This document shows positions 1-8,579 of a stretch of 48,712 nucleotides of DNA, piece after piece (positions within the stretch are counted from its first letter, which is position 1; every line of letters begins with the position of its first letter). The notes beneath the pieces are model-generated. The model was not told the DNA's origin. It ran no database searches and saw only the letters and a list, made by a program, of their open reading frames with translations. Where the stretch lies: NCBI RefSeq assembly GCF_030732865.1, contig NZ_JASHKB010000028.1, positions 1 to 48,712 of the forward strand. Direction: 5' to 3'. This DNA is from Roseitalea sp. MMSF_3546 (GTDB taxonomy: Bacteria > Pseudomonadota > Alphaproteobacteria > Rhizobiales > Rhizobiaceae). The position numbers were made by a program, and so were the translations under genes.

Positions 1-48
1 CCCTGTGGATCGGGCAAAAAATACAAGAAGTGCTGTGGTCTGAACTGA
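1..48 (+). CDS. 3' end of a SEC-C motif protein (partial)
   Basis: The first 48 bases read in frame as a cysteine-rich C-terminus containing CGSGKKYKKCCG, followed by a stop. This is the zinc-binding SEC-C motif found at the C-terminus of SecA and of many small or accessory proteins. The rest of the gene lies left of the window. Such a gene is not part of the usual trb operon. It ends inside the region where the TrbL N-terminus should be, which suggests an insertion or rearrangement at this point. The family of the full protein cannot be told from the tail alone. Confidence 0.7.
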   Translation, partial: PCGSGKKYKKCCGLN

Positions 49-1223
49 CCACCACAACGCCTGACCGGACGCTTACGTTCTGGGCCTTGATGGGCGAACA
101 GAACGTCATCGCCCAGTTCCTGCGCAAGGTGCTCTACGTCGGCTTCTTCGCGCTGCTTCTGAACAATTTCCAGGCGCTGGCCGATATCGTCTTTCGCAGC
201 TTCGCTGGCCTTGGTCTGAGGGCCGGTGCCGCCCCGTTCGGCCCCGACCAGCTGATGCGTCCCGGTTTTGTGGCCGAGACCGGTTTTGCCGCCTCATGGC
301 CGCTTCTGGAAGCCGCCGGCGAGTTGATCGGCTTTACGACCTTTTTCGAGAACTTCGTCACCATCATCGTGCTGCTGATGGCCTGGGCGATCGTGCTGCT
401 CGCCTTCTTCGTTCTTTCCGTCCAGCTCTTCATCACCATCATCGAGTTCAAGTTGACGACGCTCGCCGGCTTCGTGCTGGTGCCTTTTGCCCTCTTCGGC
501 AAGACGGCCTTCCTCGCCGAACGCGTCCTCGGCAATGTCATCACCGCCGGCATCGAGCTGATGGTGCTGGCGATCGTCGTCGGCATTGGCTCGACCTTGT
601 TCGGCGACATCGCCGTTCCGCCCACCGGCGACATCGATCTGCGTCATGCCGCCTCGGTCATCCTCGCCGCCATCGCCGTCTTCGGTCTCGCCATCTTCGT
701 GCCCGGCATCGCCGCCGGGCTTGTCTCCGGTGCGCCGCAACTGGGCGCCGGCGCCGCTGCGGGAACCGCGATCGGAGTCGCTGGCGCAGGTCTTGCAAGC
801 GGCATGGCCGTCCGCGGCGCTGCGGGTATGGCGACTGGGACGGCGGGCGGCGCCGTGCGCGCTGGGGCCTCACTCGCCGGAAGGACAACGGCCGGCTTTG
901 AAAGCGGCGGCATGGCGGGTGTGTCCAGGGCCACCATAGGAGCTGCCGCCAACACTGCGGCCTCCCGCATGACCGCACCGGCCCGCGACGCCTTCCGGTC
1001 GGGGCAGGCCGAAGGCTTCCGCGCGAACAAGTCCGGCGGTCACAACGGCTTCGGCCGCGGCGCGGGAGCCGTGTCCGCCAACCCGTCCGAACCGCCCGCC
1101 TGGGCCCGCCAGATGCACCGCCGCCAGCAAATGCGCGAGGCCGGCCAGGTCGCCGTGCACAGCCTGCGCGACGGCGATCGCGGCGGGCATGGCGAGGGCC
1201 CGCGCCTCGATCCCGACCGATGA
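30..1223 (+). CDS. trbL: Conjugal transfer protein TrbL, N-terminally truncated
   Basis: TrbL (VirB6-like) is the polytopic inner-membrane component of the conjugative type IV secretion channel. From about residue 17 (FWALMGEQN) the protein follows the family: a first membrane stretch with LYVGFFALLL, a block with TTFFENFVTI and FKLTTLAGFVL, further membrane helices to about residue 240, then the usual Ala/Gly-rich low-complexity tail. Family members carry roughly 50 further N-terminal residues with another membrane segment, which are absent here. The GTG used as start lies inside the tail of the preceding SEC-C reading frame, so it is probably not a natural start. The gene is likely non-functional or expressed only as a fragment. 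Identity is clear from the core and from trbF-trbG-trbI downstream. Confidence 0.88.
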   Translation: MLWSELTTTTPDRTLTFWALMGEQNVIAQFLRKVLYVGFFALLLNNFQALADIVFRSFAGLGLRAGAAPFGPDQLMRPGFVAETGFAASWPLLEAAGELIGFTTFFENFVTIIVLLMAWAIVLLAFFVLSVQLFITIIEFKLTTLAGFVLVPFALFGKTAFLAERVLGNVITAGIELMVLAIVVGIGSTLFGDIAVPPTGDIDLRHAASVILAAIAVFGLAIFVPGIAAGLVSGAPQLGAGAAAGTAIGVAGAGLASGMAVRGAAGMATGTAGGAVRAGASLAGRTTAGFESGGMAGVSRATIGAAANTAASRMTAPARDAFRSGQAEGFRANKSGGHNGFGRGAGAVSANPSEPPAWARQMHRRQQMREAGQVAVHSLRDGDRGGHGEGPRLDPDR

Positions 1224-1244
1224 TCCCAAAGGAGAACCGACACG

Positions 1245-2021
1245 ATGCGTTTCCGACGCCCACGCAACCGCTATGGCGAGACACCCGAACCGGTCACGCC
1301 CTATCAGAAAGCCGCCCAGGTCTGGGACACGCGCATGGGCGACGCGCTCGCCCGCGCCAAAAACTGGCGCATGATGGCGTTCGGCTCGCTCGGCCTGTCC
1401 CTGCTGCTCGCCGGCAGCGTCATCTGGCAGGCCGGCCAGTCCCGGATCACACCCTATGTCGTCGAACTGGAAGCCGAAGGCAGCGCCCGCGCGGTCCGTC
1501 CGGCCATTCAGGACTATCGGCCGAACGATGCCCAGGTCGCCTTCCATCCGGCGCTGATGATCGAGCGCGTCCGATCGCTCGCCATCGATCCTGTGGTCGT
1601 GCGCAAGAACTGGCTGTCGGCCTATGATTATGTCACGGCGCGCGCAGCCAACACGCTGAACGCTTTCGCCCGCGACAACGATCCGTTCGAACGGATCGGC
1701 CGTGAGACCGTCGCCGTCGAGGTGACCAGCGTGGTGCGTGCCTCCGACACCAGTTTCCAGGTCCGCTGGCTCGAACGGCGCTATTTGAACGGCGCACTTG
1801 GCGGCACCGAACGCTGGACAGCTCTGGCGACGGTCGCGATCGAACCGCCACGCGATGCCGAGACGCTCAGAAAGAATCCACTCGGCATCTACGTCACTGA
1901 CCTCAACTGGTCGCGCGACCTCGACACCGCGCCCGGCCGACTATCCGGTCCTCCGCGTTCCGATCCAGCATCGGGCCCCGACCGCACAATCCCCACCCCG
2001 CCTTCCGGAGACACGCCATGA
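1245..2021 (+). CDS. trbF: Conjugal transfer protein TrbF (VirB8-like)
   Basis: TrbF is a bitopic inner-membrane protein that helps assemble the type IV secretion channel. The N-terminus carries the family signature PYQKAAQVWD at about residues 19-28. A single membrane helix follows at about 43-61, then a periplasmic VirB8/NTF2-like domain containing RKNWLSAYDYV and ending near LGIYVTDLNWSRDL. At 258 aa it is slightly longer than usual because of a Pro/Ser-rich tail. An AAAGGAGAA ribosome binding site lies just upstream of the ATG. The stop overlaps the trbG start, indicating translational coupling within the trb operon. Confidence 0.93.
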   Translation: MRFRRPRNRYGETPEPVTPYQKAAQVWDTRMGDALARAKNWRMMAFGSLGLSLLLAGSVIWQAGQSRITPYVVELEAEGSARAVRPAIQDYRPNDAQVAFHPALMIERVRSLAIDPVVVRKNWLSAYDYVTARAANTLNAFARDNDPFERIGRETVAVEVTSVVRASDTSFQVRWLERRYLNGALGGTERWTALATVAIEPPRDAETLRKNPLGIYVTDLNWSRDLDTAPGRLSGPPRSDPASGPDRTIPTPPSGDTP

Positions 2022-3079
2022 TGTTTGATCGATCCCGCCCGCGTGGCGGACCCAGCCTTCTTGTTCTGACCGTGGCGCTGTCGCTGTCGGCCTGCGCGAC
2101 CAAGCCAAAGGTACCCGAGATCACCTATGATGATCTCGAGTTCGACACGGCCGTCTATCAGCCTGAGGCCGAACCGCCGGTGAAGCTGGTCACCGTCCCC
2201 GAACCATTGCCGTTGCCCGGCCAGCTCAAACCGATGCCGGCAAAGAGCGAGAAAGCCGCAAGGGACACGCGTCCGCCCGAGCGTCGCGTCACCGATGCCA
2301 ATGAAGCCGCCAAGATCCAGCCGACCAAGGACGGCTATGTGAACGCGATCCAGAACTACCCCTATGTCCAGGGCGCACTCTACCAGCTCTATACGGCCGT
2401 CAATCAGGTCTCGGACATCGCGCTGGAGCCGGGCGAGAAGCTGGTTTCGGTTTCGGCCGGCGACACGGTCCGTTGGGTGGTCGGCGATACGATCAGCGGC
2501 GACGGTGCCCAGGCGCGCGTCCATATCCTGGTCAAGCCGATCGCGCCGGACCTCATGACCAATCTCGTCATCGCCACGGACCGGCGCACCTATCATCTAG
2601 AGATGCGTTCAACGGAGGAGACCTATATGGCTTCGGTCTCCTGGATCTACCCGCATTCCGACCTGATCGCGCTGCGCAAGCGCAACCAGGCCGCTACGGA
2701 GCAGGCCAGGCTGACGATCGATACCGGCCTGCAGCTTGACCGGCTGCGCTTCCGCTACCGGATCGAGGGCGACGCGCCCTGGAAGCCTGTCCGCGCCTTT
2801 GATGACGGCGCCAAGGTCTATATCCAGTTCCCGTCCGGCCTGCGCCAGGGCGAGGCGCCGCCGCTCTTCGTCATCGGTGACCGGGGCGAACCGGCGCTCG
2901 TCAACTATCGCGTCCAGGGCAACTATTACGTGGTCGACCGGCTCTTCGCTGCCGCCGAGCTGCGGCTTGGCACAGATCCGCAGCGGATTGTCCGCATCAT
3001 CCGCACCGATGCCACTTGGCGATCCCCGCGCACGCTGCGCACGGCATGGCATGGCCTGAGGCAATCCGATGACCGGTGA
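2018..3079 (+). CDS. trbG: Conjugal transfer protein TrbG (VirB9-like)
   Basis: TrbG is the outer-membrane-associated VirB9/CagX protein of the conjugation core complex. The N-terminus is a lipoprotein-like signal with lipobox LSAC (Cys about residue 26), followed by a Pro-rich linker. The CagX domain starts near residue 120 and includes the GDTVRWVVGDT stretch and a C-terminal half with YRIEGDAPWKPVRAFDDG. The ATG overlaps the trbF stop, and a GGAG lies about 8 bases upstream. The 3' end overlaps trbI by 11 bases. The ORF looks intact, unlike trbL. Confidence 0.93.
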   Translation: MMFDRSRPRGGPSLLVLTVALSLSACATKPKVPEITYDDLEFDTAVYQPEAEPPVKLVTVPEPLPLPGQLKPMPAKSEKAARDTRPPERRVTDANEAAKIQPTKDGYVNAIQNYPYVQGALYQLYTAVNQVSDIALEPGEKLVSVSAGDTVRWVVGDTISGDGAQARVHILVKPIAPDLMTNLVIATDRRTYHLEMRSTEETYMASVSWIYPHSDLIALRKRNQAATEQARLTIDTGLQLDRLRFRYRIEGDAPWKPVRAFDDGAKVYIQFPSGLRQGEAPPLFVIGDRGEPALVNYRVQGNYYVVDRLFAAAELRLGTDPQRIVRIIRTDATWRSPRTLRTAWHGLRQSDDR

Positions 3080-4385
3080 GCCCAAAGACAAGATCGATCC
3101 CGAACGGCTGGCGCTGCGAGCCCGGCCGCGGCCCGTTACCCGCATCAACCGCAAGGTGCTCTATGCCGGTAGCGCGCTAGCGCTCGCCCTGATCGCCGGC
3201 GCCGTCCTGTTCGCGCTTGATCCACCGCAATGGAACGCTTCGCAACCGACCGAACTTCTGCAGACCGGACGATCCCCGATGCCGGATGGGTTGGCGCGCC
3301 TGCCCTCCACCTATGACGGCATTCCACATTTGGGTCCGCCCAATCGCGGCGATCTCGGCCGTGCCATCACCCAAGTCGAACGCGATCTCGGCATCGCGCC
3401 GGAACGGCGCCGGCCTTTGCCCTCCTATCGGCCCGATCCGGAAGAAGAGTTTCAGCGGTCCGAAAGGATCCGCCTCGCCCGCATGGCCGCGCAGGCGCAG
3501 GAATCCGATCTGTTCTTTGCGATCCGCACCCGGCAGGCCAATGCACTGGCAACGGAGCAACCGGGAACGGCAGATGCGCGGACCACGCCGTCAGACGGAT
3601 CGTCAGAAACAGCGTCGGCGCCGGACGCTACCATGTTGGCCGCGCTCGATGCACTGACGCCGTCGGGACAGAGCTTGAGTCCGTCCGCGCCCGATCCGGG
3701 CGGGCAACGGAGCAAGCAGGCCTTCCTCGATGCTGGTCCGGACGACGCGATTTACAATCCTCATGCGGAACAAACGCCCGTCTCGCCCTACCAGCTCATG
3801 GCCGGCACGATCATTCCCGCCAGCCTCGTCACCGGGCTCAATTCCGATCTGCCGGGCGTGGTCATCGCGCAGGTCACGGAGAACGTGTTCGATACCGTCA
3901 GCGGCCAATATCTGCTGGTCCCGCAAGGCACGCGGCTGATCGGGCGCTATGACAGCGTCGTCGCCTTCGGCCAGGAACGCGCGCTCGTCGTCTGGCAGCG
4001 GCTCATTCGCCCCGACGGTTCATCCATCCTCATCGCCAATCTGCCGGCTACCGACACCGAAGGCTATACCGGACTTGCCGACAGGGTCGACATACATACC
4101 TGGCAGCTGCTGCGCGGCATCGCACTCTCCACCCTGCTCGGTGTCGGCACGGAACTGTCGCTCGGAAACAGTGAAAGCGATACCCGATCGGGGTCGGGCA
4201 CAAGCCTCGTCGCGGCCATTCGGGAGAGCACCCAGGAAAATGTCGATCGCGCCGGTCAGCGCATCGTTGAACGCAACCTCGACATCCCGCCCGCCATCAC
4301 CGTGCGGCCCGGCTGGCCGCTGCGCGTCATCGTCAACCGCGACATTGTCCTGTCGCCTTACCGGTCGGCAGGTGATCGGTCATGA
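3069..4385 (+). CDS. trbI: Conjugal transfer protein TrbI (VirB10-like)
   Basis: TrbI is the VirB10-type protein that spans the envelope and links the inner and outer membrane parts of the conjugation channel. A cytoplasmic N-terminus with basic residues precedes one membrane helix at about residues 30-50, then a long Pro/Ala-rich periplasmic linker. The C-terminal VirB10 domain begins near residue 236 with SPYQLMAGTIIPASLVTG and continues through LLVPQGTRLIGRYDS and the helical segment after RVDIHTWQLLRG. At 438 aa it has typical family length. It overlaps trbG upstream and the DUF2274 gene downstream (ATGA). Confidence 0.94.
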   Translation: MTGEPKDKIDPERLALRARPRPVTRINRKVLYAGSALALALIAGAVLFALDPPQWNASQPTELLQTGRSPMPDGLARLPSTYDGIPHLGPPNRGDLGRAITQVERDLGIAPERRRPLPSYRPDPEEEFQRSERIRLARMAAQAQESDLFFAIRTRQANALATEQPGTADARTTPSDGSSETASAPDATMLAALDALTPSGQSLSPSAPDPGGQRSKQAFLDAGPDDAIYNPHAEQTPVSPYQLMAGTIIPASLVTGLNSDLPGVVIAQVTENVFDTVSGQYLLVPQGTRLIGRYDSVVAFGQERALVVWQRLIRPDGSSILIANLPATDTEGYTGLADRVDIHTWQLLRGIALSTLLGVGTELSLGNSESDTRSGSGTSLVAAIRESTQENVDRAGQRIVERNLDIPPAITVRPGWPLRVIVNRDIVLSPYRSAGDRS

Positions 4386-4645
4386 GCCCGCTCAAACTGC
4401 CGAAGCTGCCCGATCGGGAGACCACCAAACTGAGCTTTGTGGCCAGTGCCGACTTGAAAAGGCAATTGGACGCCTACGCCGCGTTGTATGCGAAGGAATA
4501 CGGCAAGAAGGAAGCGCTGGCCGATCTGATCCCGTACATGCTGGAGGCGTTTCTGGCATCGGATCGGGAGTTCCAGAAATTGTTGCGCGAAGACGACCGC
4601 GCCAAATCCCCTTCCCGCAAAGCTGACGATGTTAGAAGTCTTTGA
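4382..4645 (+). CDS. DUF2274 family protein, last gene of the trb operon
   Basis: This 87-aa soluble protein begins with KLPKLPDRETTKLSF, the opening typical of DUF2274 proteins, which are almost always found directly after trbI. A central helix holds LKRQLDAYAALYA and a later segment LIPYMLEAFLASDREF. No enzymatic motif is visible and its role in conjugation is unknown. The start codon overlaps the trbI stop (ATGA), so it is translationally coupled. Its 3' end overlaps the convergent XRE gene by 14 bases. Confidence 0.88.
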   Translation: MSPLKLPKLPDRETTKLSFVASADLKRQLDAYAALYAKEYGKKEALADLIPYMLEAFLASDREFQKLLREDDRAKSPSRKADDVRSL

Positions 4646-4859
4646 CGACGTGGCTAGGTGCGATGCCCAGCACCTTGCAGATATCTACGAACTCGACCAC
4701 GTCGAGTCGACGCTCGCCGCCCTCGTACTTGGCAACGAATGACTGCGGCTTGCCCAACCGGTCTGCGACCTGTGCCTGGGTCATGCCGGCATCGGTCCGC
4801 GCCGCGATAAGCCGCTCCGTCATTTCCTGATATCGCGCACTGCCGAGAGAGCCGGGCAT
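4632..4859 (-). CDS. XRE-family HTH regulator, QseC-like
   Basis: This is a short DNA-binding protein made almost entirely of a lambda-repressor-like helix-turn-helix (LIAARTDAGMTQAQVADRLG, then SFVAKYEGGERRLD). The pattern PQSFVAKYE.GERRLDVVEF is characteristic of the small XRE regulators of alphaproteobacterial ICEs. The ATG encoding MPGSLGS is chosen because relatives start this way; an upstream TTG at 4874 would add five residues. It is divergent from a DUF2285-like small gene, with dyad symmetries in between, the layout of qseC/qseM of ICEMlSym(R7A). By analogy it would bind those dyads and set the level of the antiactivator; this is inferred. Confidence 0.85.
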   Translation of the reverse strand: MPGSLGSARYQEMTERLIAARTDAGMTQAQVADRLGKPQSFVAKYEGGERRLDVVEFVDICKVLGIAPSHVVKDF

Positions 4860-4896
4860 CGAAAAGCCGATCAATTCTTGAAATCGGCTCTTTCGG

Positions 4897-4927
4897 TAAT
4901 CCTAGATTCGGATTATCCCAGTTTGGG
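4897..4927. promoter_or_regulatory. Dyad operators between the divergent regulator pair
   Basis: Two adjacent inverted repeats lie in the divergent intergenic space: TAATCC-7 nt-GGATTA (4897-4902/4910-4915) and CCCA-3 nt-TGGG (4917-4927). Placement between an XRE gene and its divergent partner makes them the likely binding sites of the XRE protein. Promoter hexamers were not assigned. Confidence 0.5.
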
Positions 4928-4958
4928 TTTAGAGCATCCTCACACGCGTCATTGCCCA

Positions 4959-5201
4959 ATGCCCATTTTTCGCGATCTGGCTCCCACCGGCGAAACGCTG
5001 ACCGACTACGATCGGCGGTGTTTCAAACTGTACATTATGCTGATCGACGCCGACGACGCCGGCGTCCTTTGGGATGACAGCTACCCACACCTGTTCAAGG
5101 AACACGTCGGCGCAGATCGGCAATGGGCGGAGCGTCGTCATAAATCACATCTCGATCGCGCGCGCTGGATGATTGCAGCTGGCTACCGCCAACTTCTCTG
5201 A
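4959..5201 (+). CDS. DUF2285-like small protein, candidate QseM-type antiactivator
   Basis: This 80-aa acidic protein has the pattern LTDYDRRCFKLYIMLIDAD near its start and HLDRARWMIAAGYRQLL at its end, matching small DUF2285-type proteins that sit next to XRE genes in alphaproteobacterial ICEs. In Mesorhizobium, QseM of this type binds the quorum-sensing activator and FseA to block transfer. That function is inferred here from family and position. The ATG at 4959 gives the family N-terminus MPIFRDL; an upstream ATG at 4878 would run through the operator dyads and add unrelated sequence. No strong ribosome binding site is visible. Confidence 0.7.
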   Translation: MPIFRDLAPTGETLTDYDRRCFKLYIMLIDADDAGVLWDDSYPHLFKEHVGADRQWAERRHKSHLDRARWMIAAGYRQLL

Positions 5202-5345
5202 GACAGCGTGCAAATCGCTTCCGTCGCGATGTTCGGACGAGATCCACGGCGTTTCACGCCTGACGCGGGCACATAGATCTGTGGACAAAAATTGCTCGGA
5301 ATTGGAATCACCGTGGCGACTTAGTGGCGACTTTCCTCATAAACG

Positions 5346-5370
5346 CAAAAAGCCCGCCTAGATGGCGGGC
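5346..5370 (-). terminator. Rho-independent terminator of the truncated tRNA
   Basis: On the minus strand GCCCGCC-5 nt-GGCGGGC is followed by a run of five T. The 7-bp all-GC stem and T-tract form a canonical intrinsic terminator. It lies about 30 bases downstream of the 3' end of the initiator-tRNA fragment, so it is probably the tRNA gene's own terminator retained at the original locus. Confidence 0.8.
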
Positions 5371-5399
5371 TGAAATATCGTTCAATATCAATGACTTGT

Positions 5400-5445
<46 letters not shown>

Positions 5446-5630
5446 TCGTGCCGAACGAACCATGAACAATCACTCGGAACCGCGAGTTCTTGCGAAATTT
5501 CCGACACTTGTCGATCCCGAAGCCGAGGCCCCGCTGCGCACAATCTGTCGAGATTGCGCAGTGTTTTTCGGCCGCGTGCTTCCATAATGCTTCCAACGGG
5601 CCGAGAGCTGATTTTCCGGTAGCACGACCA

Positions 5631-7070
5631 TCAGGCGGCGGTGAGCGACCAGAAGCCGAACTTCCTGCAGTGCTCCTCCTTCAACCTGGCGACGTAGGCG
5701 TCGTGCGTCTCCAACGCGCCGAAGTCCGGGATGTCGCCCGCGAGCCGGGCGCAGGCAACCATGTGCTCGGCCGCATAGCGATACCGCTTCGCCCGCGACC
5801 TGGTGAGCGTGAAGTCGATCATCGCGCGGAGCACCATCGTCGCGGCCAGCGGATGACGCTCTGACAGGGCTTCCGCTGCGGGGGCGAGATACTCGTAGTG
5901 GTCGCCGTCGATCTCGTCGTGTCGGGCCACCAGGAGGTCGGCGGCGCAATCCAGCGCCGGCCAGTCGAGGAAGAACTGCAGGGCGTGGAGAAGGCTCGGA
6001 TAGGCCATGGCGTGCGCCATCGCGCGCTCCTCGGCTTCGATGTCGTCGAAGTCGGGAAGCCGCTTGAGATAGGCCCGCAGGTAGCTGTCGGAGAGCGTGC
6101 GCTCGAAGCAGTCCCACCGGAACGTCTGCGCCTCCTCGCCGCGACCCAGCGCCTCCAGCGTCTGCAGGCGAATGTCCTGCCAGGCCAGAGGAACCCGCAG
6201 CCCGTCGCCGAGCTCCGCGCGCTCGAGGAACCCCAGCGCCTCGCCCGCCCTGCCGGCCGCCAGCAGACGCTGCGCGATCTCGGCTGCGATCTGCGGCACC
6301 TTGCGGGTCTTCGGATCGTACTGGGCGATGAAGCCGTCGACGTCGCCCTGCGCGTCCGCAATGTCCTTGAGCGCCATGGCGACCGTGCTGGTGCGCTCAC
6401 GCGCCCGCATCTCGTGCTCGTAGGTGGTGCCGCCCGTGCCCCAGCCCACCGCTTTCCATTGGTCTTTCGGCGGAACTGGCACAGGCGAACGACCGAGTTC
6501 TTGGATCATCGATTTCAGGGCCGCCAACCCCTCGTCGCCGAGCGCCGGCGCCATGATGCCGACCAGACCATCATACTGGCCGTAGCCGTTGTCCTGCAGC
6601 GCATCGAGAACAGCGCCGGCGAGCGCCTGCGGATCCGGCCGGACCCTCTCGGCGAGCTGACCCAGATCTGCACAGGCCTGGTGGAAGATGCTGATGACCG
6701 TGCCGCTGGAGTCGTCGCAGCGCTCGAAGACGGGCGTGGCGAGCGCCATGAACCGCCACATGAGCGTCAGCGCCTCGTCCGGATCGGCGGGTGCGATCTG
6801 CTCAACGATGGCGCGTCGCTGGGTTTCAAGATCGGTGACCAGCGCCTTGCGGTTCTTCCAGGTGATGAAGCTGCGGGCGCGGGCGATGCTAGTAAGCCGC
6901 TTGGTGATCTCCCGCGCCGCCTCCCTCGGGCTCTGGGCCCCGGCCAGCGCGAGCCGCAGCTTGCGTTTGGCGGCTGCGTTGCCGGTGCTGACCTCGATCA
7001 GCAATTGTGCCAGGCGCTCTGCGCCCAGCGCTTCGAGGTTCGTCGCATTGAGGGTGGTCTTGGACGCCAT
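5631..7070 (-). CDS. DUF6880 family protein
   Basis: This 479-aa soluble protein has no signal peptide or membrane helix. It starts with KTTLNATNLEALGAERLAQL and contains ERCDDSSGTVISIFHQAC, features of DUF6880 proteins. The helical composition with many short repeats of the form AGRAGEALGFLERA suggests a TPR/HEAT-like alpha-solenoid. The function of the family is not known. It is the first gene inside the att scar and is divergent from the integrase, so it is probably accessory cargo of the integrated element. GC content and codon use match the integrase and the neighbouring prophage genes. Confidence 0.8.
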   Translation of the reverse strand: MASKTTLNATNLEALGAERLAQLLIEVSTGNAAAKRKLRLALAGAQSPREAAREITKRLTSIARARSFITWKNRKALVTDLETQRRAIVEQIAPADPDEALTLMWRFMALATPVFERCDDSSGTVISIFHQACADLGQLAERVRPDPQALAGAVLDALQDNGYGQYDGLVGIMAPALGDEGLAALKSMIQELGRSPVPVPPKDQWKAVGWGTGGTTYEHEMRARERTSTVAMALKDIADAQGDVDGFIAQYDPKTRKVPQIAAEIAQRLLAAGRAGEALGFLERAELGDGLRVPLAWQDIRLQTLEALGRGEEAQTFRWDCFERTLSDSYLRAYLKRLPDFDDIEAEERAMAHAMAYPSLLHALQFFLDWPALDCAADLLVARHDEIDGDHYEYLAPAAEALSERHPLAATMVLRAMIDFTLTRSRAKRYRYAAEHMVACARLAGDIPDFGALETHDAYVARLKEEHCRKFGFWSLTAA

Positions 7071-7289
7071 CGGATCGCCAGTTTCTTTTCCCCGAGCCTA
7101 ACAGCAGCCCGCGGGCACCGGAACCTGCGTTCTGATTCGCGCGGCTCGTCGATTTCCCGCACCATCGCGTCGAAACGCCTTGCGCGGAAACGCGAGAAAC
7201 TTCCTTTTTCTTCGAGATTTCAATGTGTTCGTTGACTGTCGCCCGCCCTTCAGCACTGTGGAACGGCGAAAGAATTACCGAAGAGCGCC

Positions 7290-8444
7290 ATGCCCAAGAT
7301 CACCAAACGCCTCGTCGACGCCGCAGAAGCCCGCTCCGCCGAATACTTCGTCTGGGACAGCGAGGTCCCCGGCTTCGGGCTGCGCGTGCTGCCGAGCGGG
7401 CGCAAGGGCTACGTGGTCCAGTACCGCGCCGGACGCCGGTCCCGGCGGATCAGCCTCGGGCCCAGCACGGTCCTGACCTGCGAGCAGGCGCGCAACCGCG
7501 CCATCTCCATTGTCGCTGCCGCGCGCAATGGCGCGGACCCCGCCGCCGAGCGGGACGCGGGGCGCAAGGCGATCACGGTGAAGGAGCTGGCCGAGCGGTT
7601 CGACAAGGAGCACATCGCGATCCGCGTGAAGGCGAGCACGGCCAAGGAGTATCGCCGGAACCTCGAACGTTTCATCCTGCCCGCGCTCGGGCAGCTGACG
7701 GTCACGGGCATCACCCGGGCGGACGTAGCGAAGTTCCACCACAACCTCCGCCACATCCCATATCAGGCGAACCGCTGCCTCGAAGTGGTCTCGAAGATGT
7801 TCAGCCTCGCCGAGATGTGGGGGCTGCGTCCGGACGGCACCAACCCGCGAAAGCATATCCGGAAATACCCCGAGGAGAAGCGCGAGCGCTTTCTCAGCGC
7901 TGCCGAACTCCGCCGGATCGGTGAGGTGCTGCGCGAGATGGAGGCGGAGGGGATCGAACTGCCGTCGGCCATCCTCGCCGCGCGTCTGCTGATCCTGACC
8001 GGATGTCGGCTGAACGAGATCATGACGTTGAAGTGGGCATACGTCGATCTAGCCGAGCGCGTTCTGCGCCTTCCGGATTCCAAGTCCGGCGCCAAGGTCG
8101 TCCATCTCGGCCAGCCCGCCGTCGACCTGCTCCGCGACGCCCAGCGCATCGAAGGCAACCCTTGGGTCATCGCCGGCACCCTGCCAGGCAAGCGTCTGAG
8201 CGATCTCCAACCCTTTTGGCAGCGCGTCCGCGCCCGCGCCGGCGTGAAGGACGTCCGCATCCACGACCTGCGCCACACCTTCGCGTCGACCGCCGTCGCC
8301 TCGGGTCAGGGCCTGCCGATGATCGGGAAGCTCCTTGGTCACACGCAGGTCCAGACCACGGCGCGCTACGCTCACCTCGCGGCCGAGCCGGTGCGGATGG
8401 CTGCCGATGCGGTGGCACAGAACCTCAGGCAATCCCTGGGATAA
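7290..8444 (+). CDS. Tyrosine recombinase / phage-type integrase
   Basis: This enzyme catalyses site-specific integration and excision. The N-terminal ~90 residues are the arm-binding DUF4102-type domain (YFVWDSEVPGFGLRVLPSG). A SAM-like core-binding domain follows at about 90-185. The catalytic domain has Arg240 (TGCRLNEI), His325-x-x-Arg328 (HDLRHTFA), His351 (LLGHTQVQTT) and nucleophile Tyr360 (ARYAHL), so the full active-site set is present. It lies 1.8 kb from the tRNA-Met scar, the usual proximity for an integrase and its att site. The 384-aa length is normal. It probably mobilises the whole element to its right. Confidence 0.93.
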   Translation: MPKITKRLVDAAEARSAEYFVWDSEVPGFGLRVLPSGRKGYVVQYRAGRRSRRISLGPSTVLTCEQARNRAISIVAAARNGADPAAERDAGRKAITVKELAERFDKEHIAIRVKASTAKEYRRNLERFILPALGQLTVTGITRADVAKFHHNLRHIPYQANRCLEVVSKMFSLAEMWGLRPDGTNPRKHIRKYPEEKRERFLSAAELRRIGEVLREMEAEGIELPSAILAARLLILTGCRLNEIMTLKWAYVDLAERVLRLPDSKSGAKVVHLGQPAVDLLRDAQRIEGNPWVIAGTLPGKRLSDLQPFWQRVRARAGVKDVRIHDLRHTFASTAVASGQGLPMIGKLLGHTQVQTTARYAHLAAEPVRMAADAVAQNLRQSLG

Positions 8445-8537
8445 TCGCGCCCCGACGCGCCCCTATCGGTGACTGATCTGCCGGCGACCCGCCGACTTCG
8501 GAGCAGGAAGGGCAGGAACAAGCCTCGGCTACGCATA

Positions 8538-8564
8538 TCCGTGCCCGCGATCATGCGGGACGGA
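8538..8564. terminator. Stem-loop after the integrase gene
   Basis: TCCGT-G-CCCGC, a 6-nt loop, then GCGGG-ACGGA form a 10-bp stem with one bulged G. It lies about 100 bases after the integrase stop and just before the operator cluster of the next operon. There is no T-tract, so it could act as a Rho-type or insulating hairpin rather than a strong intrinsic terminator. Confidence 0.35.
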
Positions 8565-8579
8565 CACGAATTCATAGGC

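Larger units (their letters stand above)
1..5201. mobile_element. End of a decayed trb-type conjugative element (ICE)
   Basis: TrbL-TrbF-TrbG-TrbI plus a DUF2274 gene in tight order is the conserved distal half of the trb mating-pair-formation operon of alphaproteobacterial integrative and conjugative elements. The regulator pair that follows resembles QseC/QseM. The TrbL truncation and the foreign SEC-C tail upstream suggest loss of transfer function. The tRNA-flanked junction lies just to the right. The other trb genes, relaxase and integrase would have to be left of the window, if they remain. Confidence 0.7.
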
